Assembly: GCA_025618425.1 (NCBI GenBank)
Contig: CM046838.1
Span: 20,544,838-20,608,837, forward strand
DNA length: 64,000 nt
DNA from: Heliocidaris tuberculata
Lineage: Eukaryota; Echinodermata; Echinoidea; Camarodonta; Echinometridae
Direction of reading: 5' to 3'
Shown here: positions 35,901-47,900 of the stretch, in pieces
Layout of the letters: every line of letters begins with the position of its first letter
How positions within the stretch are numbered: the stretch's first letter is position 1
Translations under genes and position numbers: made by a program
Notes under the pieces: generated by a model
Told to the model about the DNA's origin: nothing
Seen by the model: only the letters and a program-made list of their open reading frames with translations
Databases searched by the model: none

Positions 35901-38900
35901 ATAATAGAAGGTAAGCTTGAAACTGTAAACAAAGCTTAGACTGTCTACAGAGTACTGCTATAGTATACATGTAGGCTAGGCTCAGAGCAAGGAGTTGATA
36001 ACTCCTTGCTCAGAGTAGACGTTGTAATTCCGGACAGGTTGTTAAACTTAATCCGGACAGGTCATTTTTAAACAGTAAATCGAAAAACTTTTCATGCAAA
36101 TTGTCACAAATCTTTCACAGGATAGGTTGAAAATCATGTGAATTGCAAATATTCACTGGTTTTAGTTATACTTGATGCATGTTTTCCGTAAAATCTGGAG
36201 GCAAAATTGCCAGGCTAATTTTTGTTAAGTGTCCGGAAATGCAACTCCCTATCCTAGTGTAGTCAAACTTAATAGTACTATTATTAGTGAAAAAAAAACA
36301 CTCACACTTATGCGAGGTTATTGGAGATAACCTCGCACTGTGTACCTTCATACCGTGAGCAATTGCCTCCCATAGCAAGTGTGTGATATCTTGCACATAT
36401 GTGTGCGGCAGAGGAGCAAGATCACCGACCAAAAACAGCCTGAAAATTTCACTTGTTCAAGATGATAAAGATCCTATCAAAGGATCTGGCATGAAATTAG
36501 ATATTCTATCACTCTAAAATGTAGAAGGAAGTATTTTCTCAAAATTTTGCTGATTTAGTCAAGGATTGTAATTCCGAACAGATTGTATTACCGAACGTGT
36601 ACAGTTAAGCACCTAAAATGGGTTTTCATACGCGTGGGATTACGCGTATGAAAACCACACTATTGAAACAAAGGTTGTGTCTTTTTTTCCATAGGTTTCA
36701 CATGTTCGGAAATACAGTACCTTTTTCAAGGGACCAAAACACCACGTCGTAGGGAAGGGTTCACTCGGAAGGAAATATCTTTTTAAAATTCCATCAACTT
36801 CTTTATCTGTAGGACTTTGAGCATTCATTATGTAAGTTTGACAGATAGACCCCTATTCGTTTGATTTTTATTTGCTATCGAATCATTGATTTTCTGAAAA
36901 GTATTCTGACACTGGATCCACCACCTTATTGGTGTTTTTACCTCTTCAACTTTTAGGTCGTGACAGACCAAAATTGACACAGCTCCATATAGTGATGGTC
37001 CCGTGAGTGTAAAAAAACTAATACCTACATATATGATATAGCGGGCATAGGCCTAGACCGAAAATTCTGTCTCTCGTTCGTTAGCTCTTTGAGACAGAAA
37101 TGGTCGTACTCGTATCACTCTGCTGTGCAAACCGAATACACATTGACTTACACACTAATAACAGTCTGAAAGCCGCAGCATACTCATTCATCTTTTCAAG
37201 AGGTTGTATAACCCCCTTCCAGGAAAAAGGTCATTTTTTCATTGCTCTAGTTGTTTATTCTGGCTCTTTTATCAATAATATGTAATAACTGAACATTAAA
37301 AAATACTGTTTGGGTGGTTTTCCTCAGAATTTCCTGTTTTGGTCAAAATTTTGCTAGGTGGTATTTACCAGTAGTTATTAATTGCCCGAAAATTCCAGCC
37401 CCAGTATTTCTTGGTCAACCCTGTTTGGGTTAGAATTTTAAATTTTGGATGTAAAGTTGCATTTTGGGTCATTTTGAAACTCTTAAAAAAATTTTTTTTT
37501 TAGTCAGATGGGGTGTTATAAGGCCCTTAAACATTTGGGTAAATTTTTCTTTGGAAGCTTAGGGACAATATTTTGTCAGAAGGAAGAGCTGTGGATTTTT
37601 TAAACGAAAAATATTCAATACTGACTAAACTGTTCATGGGGAAGGGGGTAAAGTATGTTTTATGTACCTTCTGAAATAAAAACACCAAAGTGCCCCTTGA
37701 TAAAGCTTTGCTTCCCCCCCCCCCCCCACGTCTATATAAAGAAAATCATCTTGGTACCTTCTGACGATGAGAATTAAAAGCGTTTTATTCATTTCAGTTC
37801 AAATTTACATAATATACCCCCCCCCCACTTCCATTGTCCGAGCCCGATATTCTGCCACTGAATCGGCCAATGGGGGGGGGGGGGCACCTTCAGTTCGGCG
37901 GACAAAAGATGCCCCCTCCTCCACTTCCATTGTCCGTGCCCGATGTTCCACCAAGGCTCAGACAATGTAAGGGGGCACCTTTTGTCCACCAAACAAAAGG
38001 TCCCCCCCCCCCCACATCCATTGTGCGAGCCCGACATTCCACCGCCTCTGAAATATATCATCTAGTCTACAATCAATTTTTAAGTAATAGCTAGACAGTT
38101 GCATCTTAAGCGAGAAGAGCTAGCAACCTCAATGTCGCTGCTGGGTGGACATGGTGGGGATACATTAATTAGTAGTGGACACACTTCTTCCCATAGCACA
38201 AGATTAAAAACTTTTTTAAAAATTGTCTTTCATGTGTACAGATGCCACAGGTAACCTGCACATTGGATTCTTCTGATGCTATGGCAAGTACAGTCAGCCA
38301 TCACTGCTAGTATTCTGAAGAAAACTGCTGTCTGTCTTAGTCCAGGCATAACATTACTTGCAAAGGACCTAAAGGTAAATGAAAGTATTGTAATCTGAAA
38401 CTTTTTTAGTCTTATGACATATTTCCATCAGTCACTAGTTGTTTTTTCTATGTAAACCATCAAGCTAATGACAAGTTCAAATCAATCTTAGAATGAGTAC
38501 TAACTGTTTAGTAAATTCCACACTCCCCCCCCCAAAAAAAAAATAAATAAATAAAAAGAATAAACAAAGACGAAATTTGTTTTACATTGTCATAATAAGC
38601 ACCTGTGTATTATGCAAATATATCAGATGCTATATTAATTTAAAATTCATGCTCTCTTTCTTTCTTCAATTATCCAAACATAAACATGTAACAGTAATGG
38701 CTTTTTAGTATACTAAACTTAAATCTCTAATATTTCTTTAGATCAGGCACAACAATACTTCCTGTTTTAAATACATATGCTGATTGCAAACTTAATGGTG
38801 TAAGACAAAATGTTGATATACATGTACATACACAAAGTAGAAGTAAATAAAAAATAAAGCTTAGCCAATAGATTGGCCCTTTCCAGAATCTTTCAAATGA

Positions 38901-41900
38901 GTAAATGACCTAGGGGACAACAAATTAGATCTCTCATCAACTGATTCTTCTTTTTTTCAGTTCTTCTGACTGTTTGCAGTATACTTGAGGATAACTCCAT
39001 GTAGACTGGACCTTGACTGACTGCAGGGTTCTCCTGGTATCCACAAAGGTCACTGCAGATTGTACTGAGCTGCAAACTGTCCTTCTTGTTCACCCATGAA
39101 GCCAAAGGGAGCCTTTCATTTATGCATGCATGGAATGATAGATGATTAAAAAGTAACAACATATCAGGGCAATTCTAAGGTGTATTAGGTCATTTGTTTT
39201 CCCCATAATTTACCAGGTATTATGGAGTTCTGAGCATTATTGACTTCGAAAGTGTAATTTTCCTTGACATTTGTTGGGATGTACACTCTAGTAGGGCTCT
39301 TAAATTAATATAATGAATATATACTAAAATCTTCAATCTAGTCGGTAGCGTAAGGGGCAAAATACATTGGACTTGCCCATCAAACAAATAAAAGTAATAA
39401 ATTAGCAAGAATAAGGTGCCATGGACTTATTAGTTACAGAACATTCATTTATAACTGAAAGACAAGTTACAATGATACAACCTACCATTACAAACATCCT
39501 TACCTCTCTTTTGTTTTCTGTATATATATCGTCTGACATGATTAAATGTTAATGTTACCACCTCATCTGGATAATTTAATGAAATAGTTCAGATTCAAAC
39601 TGTAATGGTACAAAGCTTTGCATATTTACTGTTCTCTGTCCTGGTAGAGTAAATGATGCTGTCTCTCCATCAGAGATATTATAAAAATATTTTTATGTGC
39701 AATGTTCTGTTTGTTAAATACATGTAATATACATGTTCTAGGCCTTGTTTGGTATCATAAAATGTGGCACTCTCAGACATTTTATCTCACTGAATGCTCG
39801 CCATGCCATTCATGTAAGGTTCATTCACCTCTTGGTACGGACTCGGCTAATGCATTGTTTCTCTATCTATGCTTTCCCCCTTTAACTGAGACAAACTCAG
39901 TTGGTCAAAGACTATTGGCATGGCTTGCTGAACTGAGAAATGTTTTTCATGACCTCTTATTTTATTATTCTTTAAAAATATTCTGTTTATTTTCCCCTCT
40001 TTTCTTATTTCTGTTTTCTATATTATGCAAAAGATGACCAATGTGAGTTCTATTTCTGGTTTTGTAACAAATGATGGCACACACTTTATTCTTGTTCATT
40101 ATTATAGCACAATTATGTTTGAAGGGAACTGTATACTGCAGTATATTAGTTCTTGTGAATGTAATTGGTAATAAAATATCTAGCAATCTTTTGATATAAA
40201 CACCCTGTGTATTCTCTCTCTCTCACACTCATTGCTTCCTCTTCACCCCCACCCCCCCCCCCCCCATTTTCCCCTTTCTTTATTTTCTCTTTCAAATTAT
40301 AAATGACATGTTAATGAGGGATGTGGTGGAATTCAGTCGTAGCATAACATTTTTTTTTAAATACCCAGGTAATATTTTTATTTGGATCTTCTTTTATAAA
40401 TTTTGAGTTGATACATGTACATGTGCAACTTAAAATGTACATGTACATGTTTGCAACCAGTGGTAGGCTTTATGGAACGGTTATTCAATTCAGTTTTTCT
40501 GTCCCTGGTGTTCTAGTTGATGCATTGTATATTTGGTCAATTTATTTTTATTACTTGTAATGTTTCTTTGCCAAATAAAGTAATGATAATGAAATATAGA
40601 AAAACCAAATAATATTGTAGCCCCAAGGTAAATTTGCAGTGATGTAAGTTGTGTGAGTGGAATGATTAACTGAAAGTGGCTGTGTGGTTGATATGATGCA
40701 TGAATGTCGACCAGTTTGAATGTAGGGTATGTCGAGTTTGTGTTTTCCAGCTTCCTTTGGGTTAATCTAAGGATCCAGGGGCAGATCCAGTATTTTTAAA
40801 TGGAGAGGGGGGGGGGGGGGTGGTATTCTACTTGTACTTATTCAAAATTTCCACGGGGAATTGCCCCCCCCCCCACCTGGATTGTTGCCCCTGTAATTCA
40901 CAAACACACCACACACACAAATATACATGTAGATCTGTATTAAAAATATAAAAAGGGGTCCAGACCTCATGACTCCCCCCCCCCCCCCCTCATTTGGGAT
41001 ACCGCAAGGGTCAATTGTTGGGCCACAGTTATTTACATATTACATTAGGTGTATTGGTAACATCATCAGCCAGCATTCAGTTCAATACCATGTGTATGCT
41101 GATGACATCCAGATGTTTACCATTTTTGATCCTACCAAGCCTGGAGATGCAGCTTGCGCATACTACCGTATCTCGAAGTGCTTAGAAGACATACAATCAT
41201 GGCTTGTCAGTAATAAATTGAAGTTGAATTCCGGTAAAACTGAGTTCTTCATTGCTGCATCATCCACCGACTTGAATCGGTTCAATGACCTTTCATTTTC
41301 TATTGATGATCTAGACATCCCAATGTCTTCAACAATCAAGGATCTGGGTGTTGTCTTTGATAAGGAAATGAAAATGTCTGACCATGTAACAAACTTGTGT
41401 CGTACCCTCAATTGGCAAATTTACAACCTCAATCGCATCAGGGGGTACTTAAATAAAGACACTTGTCATAATGTTGTTAGAGCACTTGTGCTATCCAGGC
41501 TTGACTATGGTGGATGTTTGCTTGGGGTCATCAGTAAACAGGACCTGGGCAGACTTCAACGTCTTCAGAATAAGTGTGCTCGTCTAATATGTCAAAAACC
41601 AAAATGGTCCCACGTCACTCCATTACTCAATGAACTTCACTGGTTTCCCGTTTCTAAGAGAATACAATACCGTATACTGGTTCAGACTTACAAATCACTG
41701 TCAACCACACTTCCTCAATACATCTCTTCACTCTTTCAGCAACAGAGAACATCATATTCTCTTCGTTCTACCTCTGCTCCTTCCTATGTCATTCCAAAAT
41801 CCTGAAAACAGGCTGGCTTCAAGTCCTTTCAGTCACTTGCTCCACAACTTTGGAACAGACTCCCCGCATCTCTCCGTAATAGCACATCACTTGACATCTT

Positions 41901-44900
41901 CAAGAAACATCTAAAAACTTACTTATACAATTCTTAATTTACTTGAATAGACTTTAGGTGACAGCGCCTTGTATCCTTTGGAAAAGGCGCTATATAAATC
42001 CAATTATTATTATTATTATTATTATCTGATCCGTGGGATATGTGTGGCACCTTATCTTAAGTGTGCTTCCCCACCCCTTGATCCGCTTCAAAGCCTGCAT
42101 ACGGATTTCAAACCCTGGACAGTTGTTCATTTCTCAAAAAGTAAACAGAAAATGATGCTGGCAAGCCTATATTACTCGTTCAGTAACTCTTTCAAAAAAA
42201 ACTCTACAAAGCCCGGACTAAAAGAAATATGCAGGCAAATGCATCAAAATTTCCAAAAAAGTAGGCAGCAACACACAAAAAAATTCTACAATTATAAAAG
42301 AAGTGAAATAATAAGTGTCAAATTTGTGAATTTTGCATAGAAACGTATGTAGGCCGCGCGCGCGTCAACATTTGCACAGCCACGCACGGCCCTCCATGCG
42401 CGCTCCTTGACTGCATCGAATCTCCGCGCGTGCAGACATACGTGCCTAGTATGCACCCCCACCCCCCCCCCCCCCCAACGCACAAGCACAGCGCACAACA
42501 AAAACACACACACGTCGCTGATTTGACAGGCAGGAAGGATTAGGTCGCATGCATGTTGTGCACGAACGCGAACGTACACGGGCATTTTACCGAATAGGTC
42601 GGTGAACACTTGGCGCCCATAGGGTCGCCAAGTGTTTTACGGAATAGGTAGGTGAACACTTGGCGCACAGAGAGGCGCCAAGTGTTCACCTTCCTATTCG
42701 GTAAAACACTTGGCGACCCTATGGGCGCCAAGTGTTCACCAACCTATTCTGTACAGACTTGCCTAAATTGCAGATAAAATTCACTCAAAACTCACTCTGT
42801 TACAAAATGAAAATGGACAAAACCAATTTTGTCATGCTAATTTTGTAACAAAATGAATTTTGTTACAAAATGAAAATGGACAAAACCAATTTTGTCATGC
42901 TGATTTTGTAACAAAATGAATTTTGTTACAAAATGAAAATGGACAAAACAAATTTTGTCATGCTAATTTTGTAACAAAATGATTTTTGTTACAAAATGAA
43001 AATGGGCAAAACCAATTTTGTCATGCTAATTTTGTAACAAAATGATTTTTGTTACAAAATGAAAATGGACAAAACAAATTTTGTCATGCTAATTTTGTAA
43101 CAAAATGATTTTTGTTACAAAATGAAAATGGACAAAACCAATTTTGTCATGCTAATTTTGTAGCAAAATGATTTTTGTTACAAAATGAAAATGGACAAAA
43201 CAAATTTTGTCATACTAATTTTGTAACAGAATGATTTTTGTTACAAAATGAAAATGGACAAAATAAATTTTGTCATGCTAATTTTGTAACAGAATGATTT
43301 TTGTTACAAAATGAAAATGAACAAAATAATTTTGTAACAGAATAATTTTTGTTACAAAATAAAAATGAACAAAATAATTTTGTCATGTTCATTTTGTAAC
43401 AGAATGATTTTTGTTACAAAATGAGAATGGACAAAATAATTTCGTATGTTAATTTTGTAACAAAATTATTTTCGTTACAAAATGAGAACGGACAAAATAA
43501 TTTTCGTTACAAAATGTAATTGGACATGTTCATTTTGTAACAGAATGATTTTTGTAACAAAATGAAAATTTTGTCATGTTAATTTTGTAACAGAATGATT
43601 TTCGTTACAAAATGAAATCGGACAAAATGATTCCGTAATTTTAATTTTGTAACAGAATTTTTTTTGGTTACAAAATTACCCTATTAAATTCATTTTGTAA
43701 CAAAATGAATAGCTATTCAATAATTTTGTAACAAAAACGAGTTTTGATTGAATTTTGTAACAAAATGAGCCAGAATTGGACTAAATAAGTAGGTGAACAC
43801 TTGGCGCCCCATAAGGAACATGCATATGAAATTTGAAAGGAAATGGACATCAGGAAAGTACCTAAACAGTGATAACAAGCACTACGTGCAAAACAAATAG
43901 GATTTTGGTGGAAGAAGAATGCAGAACGTGAACGAAAACAAGGCAATGTTGTAGGACGACATTGCAATAAGTAATACCCCAGTAAATAGGTTACATTGTT
44001 ATTAATGCTACATGTAGTTCACTGACCATGAAAAATTACAAAGTTCTAGATTTGTAACTGCATGATTTTGAATATGAATTTCAAGAGTTATAAACTTACA
44101 ATGAAAGATCCTGCTGTCCGGCCGTAGAGAGATGTGTCACACCAAGTAATAGTGGTCATACTGACCACTAAGCGGGACAAATGCAAAAATACTACTCATT
44201 TTCTACTATAGGGGAAAAATAAGATAAATATTTCAAATACTTCCTTTCAAATTCAGCTCTTAAAAATCTTACTCCTACCTTAAATGGCCGTTAGGAAGAA
44301 CTCCTGATATTTCCAGCAAAATTCAAAGACAAAATCATGTCCAAAACCGAAGAAATCCCCACCGATTTTTTTCACGATCGCAGGTTGTTTTCTTTCCGCC
44401 GATGTTTCAGAATAAACTCTGCCAATAAAATTTTGTCCACAAAGAAACTTGGTACCGCGCACATCGATCTCTATGATCGCGCACACGGAAAAATGGGACT
44501 TTTACATGTGTGTGCGATAGGGGCCGAATTTTTAACGGCGGAATGTTTTTGGGGAGAGATGTCAGTGCTGGCAGCGATCAGGAAATGTACACAATGACTT
44601 GCGATACCCCGTTTCGCCAGAACTGACAGTAAATTACAGATTTCATTTTTGGAAATATCTTTTCCAACATCGGTGAGTTGAATTTATTGTATTTCATGGA
44701 TATGTTGGTGTCGGTTTTTGTAAATTAAATGCCGATTTTGCGTGAATGTTGGTGACTTTTCCGGCTCTGTGCCCCCTCTTTTACAAAATCCTGGATCCGC
44801 CCCTGAGTACTACCATAATGTGAATTTACCGATGAGATCAATTTCTGGGTTATACTGTATAATCTCTATCTTTGATATCATGATTCATGAATACTTTCTC

Positions 44901-47900
44901 TTTGCAATATTTTGTTATCATGTAAGTACAGATCAAATGTCCTGTATGAAAGGTCTTTTGTGATTTGTAACTTTTATTAGCCAGCCTGCCTTTTGATTTT
45001 TTTGAAAACTACAGTATTTTGAATTTTCATACATTAAACATGTACATGTAATTTATTAATACGAATTGCACTTTATATGTAATATATGCAAATGTTGATT
45101 TATTTTTATTGTGAATATGACATCATAGGTATTTTGACTATTGTCATGTGTTTTATTGCCAATAAAACCGAAATTGAATTGAAATTGAAAAGGTAAGTAA
45201 AGTCCTTTTCTATCAAAATGCAGAGAACTTGATATTGTCTTTTACAACATTTCCTTTGGAAAATTTTCGATGTTAGAATTGAAAAAAACAAACTTCTTTT
45301 TGATACTGTAGATGTGAGGCTTGTAGGAGGGTCCAATGATGCCGAAGGGAGAGTGGAGATCTACTACGCCTCACAATGGGGTACAGTATGTGATGATAAC
45401 TGGGACACAGAGGAGTCGCTGGTGGTGTGTAAGCAGCTGGGTTATTCTGGAAATGCCGAAACTCACGCCAAGGCTGCCTTTGGTCAAGGAAGTGGGCCGA
45501 TCTGGTTAGATGATGTGAGTTGTACAGGGACTGAGAGGTCATTATGGTTGTGCGCTCATCGCCTTTGGGGAAACAATGACTGTAGTCATTCAGAAGATGT
45601 AGGTGTCAGGTGTCAGGCAGGAGGTGGTAAGTTTAGTTAATACCAAGTTTTAGTCATTAACTGAAAAGATGTTTGGTACTACAAAATCGGAAAATGGCTT
45701 TGAAGAGAGACATACTTCAGCTTTTCGTCTTGTACTCATCAGAGTACACCGCAAGAATGAAAAGAAAGCCAGAATCCAACAATTGATATAACAGAAAACT
45801 GAAGGAACAAAGCGTGCAAAAGATACAACAGGTTTTGTTCATACTGTTCATCTTGGTTCAATGTTCTCAGCCGAGCGAGAAACTTTACACATCTGCGCAT
45901 GCTCGTAGCCACATACATTCAGCTCACCGACCCTATTCTGTGCCAACAGAAAGAGTTCGTGAGGATGCTCGTATTATTTTAGCTCCCGTTAATACAAAAC
46001 CTGCTGGCAATAAGCCTAATTTCCTGTTATTTTCAGGCAGCCAATCAAAACCTGTTATATATTTTGCTTTTTCCTTGTTCCTTTAAGTTTCTGGTTATAT
46101 TGTTCGATTTCAGCTTTCTGTTCATTCTTGCGTTATACTCTGATGAGTGCAAGACGAAAAGCTTCATTATGTCTCTCTTCAACGCCATTTTCCGATTTTA
46201 TTTATTACTTACTAAAGAGGTGAGTTTTGCTATAAAAATCTTTAATTCTTAAACTGAAATGTAAATTCCAATTACATAGACCTTAATACTAGAGAGTTAT
46301 TCGTTAAATATTTAATCTAATTGATGTCAAAGTTGAGTTTGCATATATAGTGCTAGTCAAAGTTTTGGTACACCCTGGATTTTGAAATGAGTCTTTACTT
46401 CAGTGTCTATTCCCATTTCCCCCACATAATGAGCATGTCTAGGCCCTTACAAATGTTGGTGTTTTATACATGATTGATGATATTCCTGACCACCATGAAT
46501 GCCACAACATATTTCCAAAACATACTCTGTCTTTAATCAGATGCCATTTCACACAACATCACAGTAACAACCCCGAAAACATATTTTTATTCAAGCTAAA
46601 CAATATGCAGGATCGATCAGTGGATACAAAAATAGATATAACATGGAATAACAGCCTTAGTGAGCATAGTTTCTGTACATGAACCCTAAATGACATATGT
46701 GGGACGAGTTGAAAAGAAGTGGCAAAGAGACTTTCTGGACTGTTGCTGCATGAATATATTTAAAGTTAATAAATGAAAGTAGTCATACATGTAGGCATGG
46801 TAAATGTATTTGATTTAAAAGGCTGTAACCAAAATTTTGAGGATCTCTAATGTAAGAGTCAGTTTTCTATCAGTTTTGGGCAAGAAGGTGTGTTAAAAAT
46901 CTAGTATCATTAGGCTGCTTTTTGCCAGCAAAAAGCGAGACATGCACCTACAGGTGTATGTCTCGCTTTTTCGACGGTGGCAGCATCAACAATTTTGGAA
47001 ATGCTCTCATTTCAACATTGTATATTCAATTTCCATGAAACTTACACATAGGGGTTGTGGAGTATCACAAATAATGTGGAACAAATTTCAGGTCAAAAAA
47101 AAAAAAGTCGAGGTCAAAGGTCAATTAAGGGCAATTGAGTTCGATTGTGTTCCAAAAACGTAACCTGAGGTTAAGTTTTTGAATTTTTACTTTATTTCAA
47201 AAGTATTTGTTCAAATTCTTTGAAACTTGGCTTCATTCTTTGTAGGGATTTTCTTTATGTCATCCTCTTTCAAATGAATACCCAAATCTTACATTTTCAT
47301 CGTATTAAAGGTCACCTACTGACAGTTTAACTCAGTTAAGTTGTTGGTAAAATTTGGTTTTATTTCATACACATATTCTGCTTCTTTAAAACACACAGCT
47401 TAATTTCAAATGAACTTCAGCATCCAATGAATCTTAGTTTAAGGGGATTTAAGTTGGCCCACACGAGGGGGGGAGCTTAGGGGCAGCACCCCTTTAGTGC
47501 CCCAACATTTGATTTTTCACCAAGTGAAAATTGTGCCCCGATAATTCCACAGTGCAGGCGAGACTGCCTTGGGCACTTCCCTTTTTTAAAAATCAAGAAA
47601 GAAAAATGCACATGTACATGTAAGTATCAAAACATTATATGTAGATTATCTTTATATACAGTTTAGTATCCAAGCTTGTAAAAATGCTTCTGAGAATCTG
47701 CAGAAGGTCATTACAAAAAAAATAAAAACTGATTTAAATACTTGTCACTGAAGCTCTTGACCAGCACTGTATGTGTATAGAAAAGAAATTGGAAAGGTTC
47801 AAACAAATGATTTTAAAAAGATATTTTCATGAAATTGTCCTTGTTCAAAATTCTGGATATACGATGTTCTAGCGGAGGAAGAGGGGATAGAGTATCACAT

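Noticed and set aside
38252..38375. Exon-like block between CAG and GGTAAATG
   Set aside because: One frame is open ([16 protein letters not shown]) but it starts at a stop and matches no family I know; it would not fit phase 1 of the SRCR gene.
38893..39162. 89-codon minus frame
   Set aside because: No domain, signal or consistent splice sites; kept as unassigned intron sequence.
44280..44597. Overlapping 68- and 86-codon frames before SRCR exon 2
   Set aside because: No signal peptide, wrong end phase and no homology; not an upstream receptor exon.
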